Source: an uncultured Lachnospiraceae bacterium (GTDB lineage: Bacteria > Bacillota > Clostridia > Lachnospirales > Lachnospiraceae). From it: 50,087 bases of DNA. A program made the translations under genes and the position numbers. Of this stretch, positions 21,984 through 30,152 are shown in pieces. The stretch covers positions 1-50,087 of the forward strand of contig CAJUIS010000019.1 of NCBI GenBank assembly GCA_910586645.1. Direction: 5' to 3'. The notes below the pieces were generated by a model, which saw only the letters and a program-made list of their open reading frames with translations, did no database searches and was not told the origin of the DNA. Numbering within the stretch: the stretch's first letter is position 1; every line of letters starts with the position of its first letter.

Positions 21984-23150
21984 ATGAGAAGAAGATTATA
22001 TTTAGCGATAATGATGCTGGGAGCAGGGATGCTCTGGGCCGCAGGATGCGGAAATAAGACGGACGAAGGGAATTCTGTCAGTGGCACGGAATCTACGGAA
22101 ATGGCTGTTTTTGATTATAACGTAGATGATTATGTAACATTGGGAGAGTATAAAGGGCTTGAGGTGAATTATCCGGTTCCTGCGATGTCAAAGGATGACC
22201 TGGAAATGGAAATCGAATATTTGCTGGAAGAGAATACAAAATACAATGAAGTTTCAGACCGAGGGGCAGAAGAGGGGGACTTTATAAACATTGATTATAA
22301 AGGAACGATTGCCGGAGAAGAGTTTGAAGGCGGCAGTGATGCGGGATATGAATTTGAATTGGGAGAAGGAGAGTTTCCGGAAGATTTTGAAAAGAATCTG
22401 ATTGGAAAGAAAAAAGGAGAGAACTGTACATTTAAAATGACTTTTTCCGATGATTATGACGAAGGTATGGCGGGAAAAGAAGCGGAATTTGCCGTGACTG
22501 TAAATTCTGTCAGTGAAGTGGTTGTGCCGGAGTACAACGATGCATTTGTAAAAGAAGTGACGGATTATGATACGGTAAAAGCTTATGAAGAGGCTTTGGA
22601 AGCGGATTTGATGACGTCCTCGCAGGAGGAGTCCGTAGAGCTTGCAGGAGGGGACGCTTTACAGGCGGCTGTTGCAAACGCTTCGATTAAGGGATGTCCG
22701 GAGGCATTGTATGACGCCTGCTATAACAGTACGCTGAAAGAGTATCAGGAGTATGCGGATATGCTGGACATGGAGCTGTCTGATTTTATAGAAGATGATG
22801 AAAGCCTTGACGAAGAGGTGCTTAGTTTTGTCAATGAGATACTTGTGGCTCAGGCGATTGCCAAAAAAGAGGGATTTGAAATTACGGAGAAAAGCTATCA
22901 GGAAGACGGAGAAAAGCTGGCCGCTGAGTATGAGTATGAATCATTAAAGGAATTTGAAGCAGATTATGGAAAAATCTATGTGAGAACCAATCTGATGCGT
23001 GAAAAAGCGGTTGATTTTCTATATGAGAATGCCAAATTAAAAGAAATGTCACAGGAAGAGTATTATGGCGGCAGCGAATCTTTGGAAGGATCTTTGGAGG
23101 AAGCGGAAGATTTGGAGACGGAAATGGGAGAAACAGAGCAAGCCGAATAA
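21984..23150 (+). CDS. Trigger-factor-like peptidyl-prolyl isomerase lipoprotein (extracellular foldase)
   Basis: This 388-aa protein has a signal peptide with lipobox WAAGC (Cys22), placing it on the outer face of the membrane. Residues ~50-90 resemble the trigger factor N-terminal/linker region. Residues ~95-178 form an FKBP-type PPIase domain (GDFINIDYKGTIAGEEFEGG ... GYEFELGEGEFPEDFE ... MAGKEAEFAVTVNSV). Residues ~185-360 resemble the trigger factor C-terminal helical chaperone domain, and the tail is very acidic. The likely role is folding of secreted proteins, parallel to PrsA. It is distinct from cytoplasmic trigger factor because of the lipid anchor and absence of the ribosome-binding signature. 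AGAAAGAGGATATGTT precedes the ATG. Confidence 0.87.
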   Translation: MRRRLYLAIMMLGAGMLWAAGCGNKTDEGNSVSGTESTEMAVFDYNVDDYVTLGEYKGLEVNYPVPAMSKDDLEMEIEYLLEENTKYNEVSDRGAEEGDFINIDYKGTIAGEEFEGGSDAGYEFELGEGEFPEDFEKNLIGKKKGENCTFKMTFSDDYDEGMAGKEAEFAVTVNSVSEVVVPEYNDAFVKEVTDYDTVKAYEEALEADLMTSSQEESVELAGGDALQAAVANASIKGCPEALYDACYNSTLKEYQEYADMLDMELSDFIEDDESLDEEVLSFVNEILVAQAIAKKEGFEITEKSYQEDGEKLAAEYEYESLKEFEADYGKIYVRTNLMREKAVDFLYENAKLKEMSQEEYYGGSESLEGSLEEAEDLETEMGETEQAE

Positions 23151-23167
23151 GGGTTCTGGAATAATTC

Positions 23168-23195
23168 TTGCAAAAGAGACAAGATGTGATACAAT
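23168..23195 (+). promoter_or_regulatory. Promoter for the deacetylase-bactofilin-pyrH operon
   Basis: TTGCAA (23168-23173), a 16-bp spacer ending in TGA (extended -10) and TACAAT (23190-23195). It lies 42 bp upstream of the deacetylase ATG. No terminator is seen from here to the hairpin after frr, so pyrH and frr may be read from it. Confidence 0.55.
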
Positions 23196-23236
23196 AAAAT
23201 AAATAAGAATTTTCAAAGTGACTGGAGAGATTGTAT

Positions 23237-24220
23237 ATGGAAGCGGGTTCTGCAAACGGGCTGAAACAGGAGCGAAAGAAGCAGAAAAGGATTTTTATGA
23301 TAAAGAGGGCGATTATTTGTGTCATGGCAGTCTGGATATTCTTTTCGGTCGGGATCTGTGCCAGTCTGTTGATTAAGGTACATAGACTGGAAGAGAAGAT
23401 GGAGTATCTGCTGGATAATTTTACGGTAAGCGGACAGATAGAAGCAGAGTCCAAGAATACAACGTCAGATGCAGGTGAAAGCGCATACTTTGATCTGGAA
23501 CAGGCGGCTGGAAATTTTGAAGATGAAGAAGATTATGATATTGTGCAGGCGGTAGATCAGGAAGAAAATATAGCGCAGCCTAGAGATGCGCATAAGGTAT
23601 ATCTGACTTTTGACGACGGGCCAAGCGGCAGTACGGCAGAGATTCTGGATATTTTAAAAAAATACGACTTGAAGGCGACATTTTTTGTGATTGGAAAGAA
23701 GGGCAAAGAGGCCAGAGCCCTGTACAGAAGGATTGTGGACGAAGGGCATACTCTGGCAATGCATTCGTATTCACATAAGTATAATAAGTTATATAAATCA
23801 AGAGAATCCTTTGAAGAAGATTTTTCAGATATCCAGAACTATTTATATGAAGTAACCGGAGAAGAGTGTCTGTTCTATCGTTTTCCGGGCGGCAGCAGCA
23901 ATCGTGTGAGCAATACGGATATGACGAAGTTCATTTCGTATTTGAATGAACAGGGGATTACGTATTTTGACTGGAATGTATCCAGCGGAGATGCAACTTC
24001 ACAGACATATACACCGGAAGAGCTGGTGGAAAATGTTATGACAGACGTAGTGAAATACAAGACGTCTATTGTGCTTATGCATGATGCGGAAACAAAAGCG
24101 TCTACAGTGAAGGCTCTTGAGCCAATGATAAAAGCGTTGCAGAAGATGGGGGCTGAGATATTGCCTGTGGATGAAAATACAACTGTCGTTCAGCATATTG
24201 CGGCGGCAAGTGTGAAATAG
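23237..24220 (+). CDS. Membrane-anchored polysaccharide (peptidoglycan) deacetylase, NodB family
   Basis: This 327-aa protein has a basic N-terminus, one membrane helix (~22-46), an acidic stalk, then a NodB homology domain (~118-315). Motif 1 is TFDDGP (124-129, metal-binding Asp127), motif 2 is HSYSH (His176, His180), motif 3 is RFPGG, motif 4 is DWNVSSGD and motif 5 is IVLMHD. The triad for the metal-dependent deacetylase is complete. The substrate is probably N-acetylglucosamine or N-acetylmuramic residues of the wall, giving lysozyme resistance or guiding wall maturation. TTG 23231 is possible, but ATG 23237 has GGAG at better spacing. A bactofilin gene follows after 30 bp, suggesting wall remodelling directed by a cytoskeletal scaffold. 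Confidence 0.92.
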   Translation: MEAGSANGLKQERKKQKRIFMIKRAIICVMAVWIFFSVGICASLLIKVHRLEEKMEYLLDNFTVSGQIEAESKNTTSDAGESAYFDLEQAAGNFEDEEDYDIVQAVDQEENIAQPRDAHKVYLTFDDGPSGSTAEILDILKKYDLKATFFVIGKKGKEARALYRRIVDEGHTLAMHSYSHKYNKLYKSRESFEEDFSDIQNYLYEVTGEECLFYRFPGGSSNRVSNTDMTKFISYLNEQGITYFDWNVSSGDATSQTYTPEELVENVMTDVVKYKTSIVLMHDAETKASTVKALEPMIKALQKMGAEILPVDENTTVVQHIAAASVK

Positions 24221-24250
24221 AAGCAGACAACAGAAAATGGAGGATTTGAA

Positions 24251-25078
24251 ATGGGTTTTTTTAAAGATTTTAAGGATGACTTTTCTCAGGCGGTGAATGA
24301 GCTGATTCCTGAAGAAGATGGAAATACGGAAGATGATGATATTCTTGCAGATGACGACATGGTAGTGGACACTTTGGATTTGGACGTGGATATGGAATCC
24401 GGATTTTCACAGTTGAACGGGCTTCTGGAACAGGTAGTGGAAACGTCTTCTGCACAGTCTGCCGTGAAACAGCAGGGTATGGAGGATTTGGAAAGGAATT
24501 TTACAAAAGAAATCGGACAATCAGATACAAAATCGGCAATGGAGGAGAGGACGAGGATGAACGAAGAGACTTCAGCAGTAAATGTAAATCAGATTCTTGG
24601 CATAAATCCGGAAGATATTTCTGATGAAACGACTGTGATCACAGAAGGCGCTCAGATTAAAGGCGACATCAGTTCTGACGGTTCAATTGACATTCGGGGA
24701 AAGATCAAAGGCAATGTAAAATGCAATGGAAAGCTGATGATTACAGGCGTTTTGGAAGGCGACAGCAATTCCTCTGAATTTTTTGCGGACGCTGCAAAAA
24801 TTGACGGAGAGGTGCAGAGTACCGGAACGGTAAAAATCGGTATCGGTTCAGTGGTGATTGGAAATATAACTGCAACTTCCGCTGTTGTTGCCGGAGCGGT
24901 AAAAGGGGACATTGATGTGCGCGGGCCGGTTGTCATAGATACGTCAGCAGTGATTATGGGGAATATCAAATCGCGTTCTGTGCAGATTAATAATGGAGCG
25001 GTAATTGAAGGGTTCTGTTCCCTGTGTTATGCAGAGATTGATATGCAGGGACTGTTCGATGAGAAAGAGGAGAATTGA
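24251..25078 (+). CDS. Bactofilin-type polymer-forming cytoskeletal protein
   Basis: This 275-aa cytoplasmic protein has a long acidic, low-complexity N-terminal half (~1-120), then a bactofilin beta-helix domain (~125-260) shown by regularly spaced hydrophobic/Gly strands: EGAQIKGDISSDGSIDIRG, IKGNVKCNGKLMITG, KIGSVVIGNI-type repeats, GDIDVRGPVVIDTSAVIMG. Bactofilins self-assemble into filaments that recruit wall enzymes. The preceding gene, a wall deacetylase, is a plausible client. GGAGG precedes the ATG. The N-terminal extension is longer than in minimal bactofilins (~120-180 aa) and may carry the membrane or partner contact. The stop is 5 bp before pyrH. Confidence 0.9.
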   Translation: MGFFKDFKDDFSQAVNELIPEEDGNTEDDDILADDDMVVDTLDLDVDMESGFSQLNGLLEQVVETSSAQSAVKQQGMEDLERNFTKEIGQSDTKSAMEERTRMNEETSAVNVNQILGINPEDISDETTVITEGAQIKGDISSDGSIDIRGKIKGNVKCNGKLMITGVLEGDSNSSEFFADAAKIDGEVQSTGTVKIGIGSVVIGNITATSAVVAGAVKGDIDVRGPVVIDTSAVIMGNIKSRSVQINNGAVIEGFCSLCYAEIDMQGLFDEKEEN

Positions 25079-25083
25079 CAGAT

Positions 25084-25779
25084 ATGAAGCGGGTTTTATT
25101 GAAATTGAGCGGAGAGGCGCTGGCTGGCGATAAGAAAACGGGTTTTGACGAGTCTACCGTGATGAAAGTGGCCGGACAGGTAAAGGAACTGATTGACAGA
25201 AAGATACAGGTGGGCGTTGTAATTGGCGGCGGAAATTTCTGGCGGGGCCGTACGAGCGAGACGATTGACCGCGCCAAGGCAGATCAGATTGGAATGCTTG
25301 CAACAGTTATGAATTGCATATACGTATCGGAGATTTTCAGGGCTGTCGGCATGATGACGCAGATATTGACGCCGTTTTCCTGTGGGTCGATGACAAAGCT
25401 TTTTTCAAAAGACCGCGCGAATAAGTACTTTGCACATAATATGGTTGTATTTTTTGCAGGAGGAACAGGACATCCGTATTTTTCAACAGACACTGCGACA
25501 GTTCTTCGGGCGGTTGAGATTGAGGCGGACGGCATTCTTCTGGCAAAGGCGGTTGACGGCGTTTATGACAAAGATCCGAAATCCGATCCGGATGCAAAAC
25601 GCTATGACAGCATTTCAATTGAAGAGATCATAGAGAAAAAGCTTTTGGTTGTCGATATGACGGCGTCAATTATGTGTATGGAAAATAAAATGCCGATGTA
25701 TGTATTTGCTCTAAATGAAGAAAACAGTATTGTCAAAGCGATATCGGGGCATTTTAATGGAACAAAAGTGACGGTGTAG
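25084..25779 (+). CDS. pyrH: UMP kinase
   Basis: This 231-aa enzyme phosphorylates UMP to UDP with ATP in pyrimidine nucleotide synthesis. It belongs to the amino-acid kinase fold: MKRVLLKLSGEALAGD at the start, the glycine loop VVIGGGNFWRGR, and KAVDGVYDKDPKSDPDAK near the nucleotide site. The length fits the family. A TTG six bases into the overlap with the bactofilin stop is open, but ATG 25084 has GAGGAGAA at proper spacing. It heads the pyrH-frr-uppS-cdsA block that is conserved in Firmicutes, usually after rpsB-tsf. Here the usual predecessors are replaced by the deacetylase and bactofilin genes. Confidence 0.96.
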   Translation: MKRVLLKLSGEALAGDKKTGFDESTVMKVAGQVKELIDRKIQVGVVIGGGNFWRGRTSETIDRAKADQIGMLATVMNCIYVSEIFRAVGMMTQILTPFSCGSMTKLFSKDRANKYFAHNMVVFFAGGTGHPYFSTDTATVLRAVEIEADGILLAKAVDGVYDKDPKSDPDAKRYDSISIEEIIEKKLLVVDMTASIMCMENKMPMYVFALNEENSIVKAISGHFNGTKVTV

Positions 25780-25796
25780 AATGAGGAGGTTAAGTT

Positions 25797-26348
25797 ATGG
25801 ATGCAAGATTAGAGCTATTTGAAACAAAAATGCAGAAATCATTAAAGAATCTTGAAGAGGAATATGGTGCAATTCGTGCAGGACGCGCCAATCCTCATGT
25901 GCTTGATAAAATAAAGGTGGATTATTACGGAACGCCGACCCCGATTCAGTCTGTGGCGAATGTCAGCGTGCCGGAACCCAGGATGATTCAGATTCAGCCA
26001 TGGGAAAAGTCTATGGTGAGAGAGATTGAAAAAGCAATTTTAACTTCGGATCTGGGAATTAATCCGACGAACGACGGTTCTGTTATCCGTCTTTCTTTCC
26101 CGGAGCTGACGGAAGAACGCAGAAAAGATCTTGCAAAAGACATTAAGAAGAAAGGTGAGAATACAAAAGTTGCCGTTCGTAATATCCGGCGCGACGCGAA
26201 CGATTCTTTTAAAAAGCTGGCAAAAGAAGACGTGTCGAAGGATGAGATAAAGGATCTTGAAGACGCCGCGCAGAAAATGACGGATCGATACATTGGATTG
26301 GTGGAAAAAGCGGTAGAGGCGAAAACAAAAGAGATTCTTACGGTATAA
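25797..26348 (+). CDS. frr: Ribosome recycling factor
   Basis: This 183-aa protein splits the post-termination ribosome together with EF-G. Typical features are IRAGRANPHVLDKIKVDYYG near the start and PIQSVANVSVPEPR, then the basic TEERRKDLAKDIKKKGEN and RRDANDSFKK in the long helices. The standard family length is ~185. It follows pyrH by 17 bp with ATGAGGAGG before the ATG. A hairpin after the gene could partially separate it from uppS. Confidence 0.97.
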   Translation: MDARLELFETKMQKSLKNLEEEYGAIRAGRANPHVLDKIKVDYYGTPTPIQSVANVSVPEPRMIQIQPWEKSMVREIEKAILTSDLGINPTNDGSVIRLSFPELTEERRKDLAKDIKKKGENTKVAVRNIRRDANDSFKKLAKEDVSKDEIKDLEDAAQKMTDRYIGLVEKAVEAKTKEILTV

Positions 26349-26367
26349 CAGAACGATGGACAAGCGT

Positions 26368-26398
26368 GGGGGCACTGCATGATGCGTGTCCCCATTTT
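26368..26398 (+). terminator. Hairpin between frr and uppS
   Basis: GGGGGCACTGCAT (26368-26380) pairs with ATGCGTGTCCCC (26382-26393) with one bulge and one G-U pair, and is followed by ATTTTC. It is a moderate terminator and might attenuate rather than fully separate the two halves of the operon. Confidence 0.5.
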
Positions 26399-26430
26399 CA
26401 CCATAACAGCAGAAGGAGAAACAGGAAACT

Positions 26431-27150
26431 ATGGTACCAAATCATGTTGCGATTATTCTGGACGGAAACGGAAGATGGGCAAAGGCAAAAGGAATGCCAA
26501 GGAATTACGGGCATACGATGGGAGCGAAAAATGTAGAAGTAATTTCAAAGGCGGCGTACGATCTGGGCATCCGGTATCTGACGCTGTATGCGTTTTCTAC
26601 GGAGAACTGGAACCGGCCCAAGAGCGAAGTAAATGCGCTGATGGCATTGCTGGAGTCTTATTTGAAGAATTGTCTGAAAACGGCGAAAAAAAATCATATC
26701 CGTGTCCGGGTAATTGGAGACGTTACCCGTTTGAATGAAAAGTTCCAGAAGAACATCAAAGAACTTGAGGCCGCATCAGAGAATTATGACGGGCTGCGTC
26801 TGCAGATTGCCATTAATTACGGGAGCAGGGATGAAATGCTGCGCGCCATGCAAAAAATGCTAAAAGAACAGGAAAAAGGAGAGTTTTTGACAGAGGAACT
26901 GAATGAAGAAAAATTTGCGTCCTATCTGGATACGGCCGGGATTCCGGATCCGGATCTTTTGATTCGTACAAGCGGAGAGCAGCGTCTGTCTAATTATCTG
27001 CTCTGGCAGCTTGCATATTCTGAATTTTATTTTACCGATACGCCCTGGCCGGATTTTAATGAAGAGGAATTAAAACGGGCTGTGGAAGCATATAGTGCCA
27101 GAGACAGAAGATATGGCGGAATCGGAGAGGGAGAACAGTCAAATGTTTAA
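26431..27150 (+). CDS. uppS: Undecaprenyl diphosphate synthase (cis-prenyltransferase)
   Basis: This 239-aa enzyme condenses isopentenyl diphosphate units on farnesyl diphosphate to make the C55 lipid carrier for wall synthesis. The signature starts at HVAIILDGNGRWAKAKG with the catalytic Asp. The other conserved blocks are LTLYAFSTENWNRP, IAINYGSRDE and DLLIRTSGEQRLSNYLLWQ, followed by EFYFTDTPWPDF. The length fits. AAGGAG lies upstream of the ATG. It overlaps cdsA by 8 bp. Confidence 0.97.
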   Translation: MVPNHVAIILDGNGRWAKAKGMPRNYGHTMGAKNVEVISKAAYDLGIRYLTLYAFSTENWNRPKSEVNALMALLESYLKNCLKTAKKNHIRVRVIGDVTRLNEKFQKNIKELEAASENYDGLRLQIAINYGSRDEMLRAMQKMLKEQEKGEFLTEELNEEKFASYLDTAGIPDPDLLIRTSGEQRLSNYLLWQLAYSEFYFTDTPWPDFNEEELKRAVEAYSARDRRYGGIGEGEQSNV

Positions 27151-27943
27151 AACGAGGCTTTTAAGTGGAATTATATTGGTGATTCTGGCTCTGTTTCTGA
27201 TTGTAACAGGCAAAGAGGCGCTGCTTTTTTCGCTTCTTTTGATTTCGCTGACCGGTATGTATGAATTGTATCGTATTTTTCATATAGAAAAAAGTATGGC
27301 CGGATTGACAGGGTATCTGTCGGTGGTTTTATTTTATGCAAATCTCTGGCGTCCTGTGTGGAAAGAATCTATGGCATTTGTATTGGCTGTTCTTGTGGGA
27401 TTGATGTTTGTCTATGTATTTACGTATCCCAAATATAAGACAGAACAGATTCTGGCGGCTTTTTTCGGCGTATTTTATGTAGGGGTTATGCTCTCTGACA
27501 TTTATCAGACAAGAATGCTTATGGGGGGCGCTTACATTGTCTGGCTGATTTTCCTCTGTTCCTGGGGATGCGACACCTGCGCTTATTGTGTCGGCGTTTT
27601 AATTGGAAAGCATAAAATGTCGCCTAAATTAAGCCCGAAAAAGTCAGTGGAAGGAGCTGTCGGCGGCGTAATTGGAAGTATGCTTTTAACGCTGCTCTAT
27701 GTCTGGGTTTTCCGGGAGCCGATGCAGGCAGGGATACGCGAACAGATTTTGTTTGCGGCAATCGGAGGAGCGGGAGCTTTGATTTCCATGGTGGGAGATT
27801 TGGCGGCCTCTGCAATTAAGCGTAATTATGAAATTAAGGATTATGGGAAACTGATACCAGGACACGGCGGAATTTTAGACCGGTTTGACAGCGTGATTTT
27901 TACGGCTCCGGTGGTCTATTATCTGGCGGTATATTTGATTTAA
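27143..27943 (+). CDS. cdsA: Phosphatidate cytidylyltransferase (CDP-diacylglycerol synthase)
   Basis: This 266-aa polytopic membrane enzyme makes CDP-diacylglycerol for phospholipids. About eight hydrophobic segments (from LLSGIILVILALFLIVTG onward) and the C-terminal signature SAIKRNYEIKDYGKLIPGHG with ILDRFDS identify it. The frame is open to 27095, but ATG 27143 (MFKTRLLSG), inside the uppS end, follows GAGAGGGAG and fits family N-termini. dxr follows after 12 bp. Confidence 0.95.
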   Translation: MFKTRLLSGIILVILALFLIVTGKEALLFSLLLISLTGMYELYRIFHIEKSMAGLTGYLSVVLFYANLWRPVWKESMAFVLAVLVGLMFVYVFTYPKYKTEQILAAFFGVFYVGVMLSDIYQTRMLMGGAYIVWLIFLCSWGCDTCAYCVGVLIGKHKMSPKLSPKKSVEGAVGGVIGSMLLTLLYVWVFREPMQAGIREQILFAAIGGAGALISMVGDLAASAIKRNYEIKDYGKLIPGHGGILDRFDSVIFTAPVVYYLAVYLI

Positions 27944-27955
27944 CAGAGGTATAAG

Positions 27956-29098
27956 ATGAAAAAAATTGCAATACTTGGTTCGACTGGCTCTATCGGCACG
28001 CAGACGCTTGCAGTGGTCAGGGAACAGAAGGATATCAAAGTGACGGCAGTTGCAGCCGGCAGCAACACTGTTTTGCTGGAAGAGCAGATACGGGAATTTA
28101 AGCCGAAGCTTGCGGCTGTATGGGAGGAAGAGAAAGCGAAGGATTTAAGAGTCCGGACGGCAGATCTGGATGTAAAAATTGTATCCGGAATGGAAGGGCT
28201 TTTGGAAGCGGCAGCAGAACAGGAAGCGGAAATGGTTGTGACGGCAGTCGTGGGAATGCTTGGAATCCGGCCGACAGTTGCGGCAATTTTGGCGGGAAAA
28301 CAGATTGCGCTTGCCAATAAGGAAACGCTTGTGACGGCCGGACATATCATCATGCCGCTGGCAAAAGAGAACAATGTCCGCATTCTTCCGGTGGACAGCG
28401 AACACAGCGCCATATTCCAGTCTTTACAGGGAGAGGATGAAAATGAAATTCACAAGATTATTCTGACGGCTTCCGGCGGGCCGTTCCGGGGAAAGACAAA
28501 AGAAGAACTTGCGCATATTTCCCCTGCGGATGCGTTAAAGCATCCAAACTGGTCAATGGGCAGAAAAATTACAGTTGACTCTTCTACGCTGGTGAATAAA
28601 GGTCTGGAAGTCATAGAGGCGAAATGGCTGTTTGACGTGCGGCCGGAGCAGATTCAGGTGACAGTTCATCCGCAGAGCGTCATTCATTCTGCCGTAGAAT
28701 GGAAAGACGGGGCCGTGATTGCGCAGCTTGGGACGCCGGATATGCGTCTGCCGATTCAATATGCGCTGTATTATCCCAAACGCCGTACGTTAAGCGGAAA
28801 GCGTCTGAATTTTACAGAGCTTGGAACGCTTACCTTTGAAGATGCGGATACGGATACGTTCCGGGGACTGGATCTTGCATATGAAGCGTTAAGACGGGGC
28901 GGCAATGCGCCTGCCGTATTTAATGCGGCAAACGAAAAAGCAGTGGCAATGTTTTTGGATGAAAAAATATCTTTTTTGACAATCCCCAAAATCATTGAAG
29001 AATGCATGGAGGAAAGCGTATTTTTGGAAAATCCGGATATTGAGCAGATTCTTTGGACAAAAGATACAGTCGATCAGTATATAGAAAGCAGGTGGTAA
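27956..29098 (+). CDS. dxr: 1-deoxy-D-xylulose 5-phosphate reductoisomerase
   Basis: This 380-aa NADPH-dependent enzyme catalyses the second step of the methylerythritol phosphate (MEP) isoprenoid pathway. The NADPH-binding GSTGSIGTQTL is at the N-terminus. LANKETLVTAG and the metal-binding VDSEHSAIFQ follow, then ASGGPFRGK, the flexible loop NWSMGRKITVDSST and KGLEVIEA. The length is standard. AGAGG lies before the ATG. With ispG two genes on and uppS upstream, this operon supplies isoprenoid precursor and lipid carrier. Confidence 0.97.
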   Translation: MKKIAILGSTGSIGTQTLAVVREQKDIKVTAVAAGSNTVLLEEQIREFKPKLAAVWEEEKAKDLRVRTADLDVKIVSGMEGLLEAAAEQEAEMVVTAVVGMLGIRPTVAAILAGKQIALANKETLVTAGHIIMPLAKENNVRILPVDSEHSAIFQSLQGEDENEIHKIILTASGGPFRGKTKEELAHISPADALKHPNWSMGRKITVDSSTLVNKGLEVIEAKWLFDVRPEQIQVTVHPQSVIHSAVEWKDGAVIAQLGTPDMRLPIQYALYYPKRRTLSGKRLNFTELGTLTFEDADTDTFRGLDLAYEALRRGGNAPAVFNAANEKAVAMFLDEKISFLTIPKIIEECMEESVFLENPDIEQILWTKDTVDQYIESRW

Positions 29099-29099
29099 T

Positions 29100-30134
29100 T
29101 TGAAATTTATTATAGCAATTTTAATATTCAGCGCAGTAATTTTATTCCATGAGCTTGGACATTTTCTGCTGGCAAAAAAAAGCGGGATCCGGGTCAATGA
29201 ATTTTGCCTGGGACTTGGCCCGACGCTGTTTGGCGTGACAAAAGGAGAGACGAAATATTCCATTAAGCTTTTCCCTTTTGGCGGCGCCTGTATGATGGAA
29301 GGAGAAGATGAAGAAAGCCAGGATGACAGGGCTTTTGGGAAGAAATCCGTGTGGGCGAGAATCAGCGTCGTTGTGGCCGGGCCGGTGTTTAATTTTATTC
29401 TGGCGTTTTTTCTGGCCTTTATTCTGATAAGCTGTATGGGAGTGGACATTCCTTCGATTTCAGGAGTCAGCAAAGGCTCTGCCGCACAGGAGGCCGGTAT
29501 GCGGGAAGGGGACGTCATAGTAAAAATGAACGGCAAGAATATCCATTTTTACAGGGAAGTCAGTATGTATACATTTTTTCACCCGGGCGAATCGTTGGAC
29601 ATTACGTATGAACGGGATGGGGAACGGTTTACGTCGGAAGTAAAACCGAGATATGATGAAGAAAGCGGCAGATATCTGATTGGAATTATAAACAATTATG
29701 AGCGCAAGAAAGGGAATGTGCTGTCGAATTTAAAATACAGCGCATATGAGGTGAAATACTGGATCTGGTCTACGTTACAGAGCCTTAAACTGCTTGTGAC
29801 GGGAAAAGTCAGCGTAAATGAAATGTCCGGCCCTGTGGGAATTGTAAAAGGCATTGGGGACGTCTATGACGCAAGCAGAGACGACGGGATGTTTTACATT
29901 TTTGTCAATATGCTGAATTTTGCGATTCTTTTGACGGCAAATCTGGGCGTGATGAATCTGATCCCGCTTCCGGCATTAGACGGAGGCAGGCTGGTATTTC
30001 TGATCCTGGAGGCAGTCCGGAAGAAAAAGGTCGATCCGGATAAGGAAGGCATGGTTCATTTTGTCGGGATTGTGCTTTTGATGGGACTTATGGTACTTGT
30101 GATGTTTAATGACATTCGAAAGATATTCTTTTAG
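29100..30134 (+). CDS. rseP: Site-2 intramembrane zinc metalloprotease (RseP/RasP family)
   Basis: This 344-aa membrane protease cleaves transmembrane anti-sigma factors or signal-peptide remnants. The first helix contains the zinc motif HELGH (17-21). A central PDZ domain (~115-190) reads GSAAQEAGMREGDVIVKMNG. The third metal-ligand motif NLIPLPALDGGRLVF is near residue 290, followed by a last membrane helix. A TTG start (29100) 2 bp after the dxr stop is supported by AGGTGG and by the protein beginning MKFIIAILIFS as expected. The position between dxr and ispG is usual in Clostridia. Confidence 0.95.
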   Translation: MKFIIAILIFSAVILFHELGHFLLAKKSGIRVNEFCLGLGPTLFGVTKGETKYSIKLFPFGGACMMEGEDEESQDDRAFGKKSVWARISVVVAGPVFNFILAFFLAFILISCMGVDIPSISGVSKGSAAQEAGMREGDVIVKMNGKNIHFYREVSMYTFFHPGESLDITYERDGERFTSEVKPRYDEESGRYLIGIINNYERKKGNVLSNLKYSAYEVKYWIWSTLQSLKLLVTGKVSVNEMSGPVGIVKGIGDVYDASRDDGMFYIFVNMLNFAILLTANLGVMNLIPLPALDGGRLVFLILEAVRKKKVDPDKEGMVHFVGIVLLMGLMVLVMFNDIRKIFF

Positions 30135-30152
30135 AAAGGACTGGAAGGAGAC

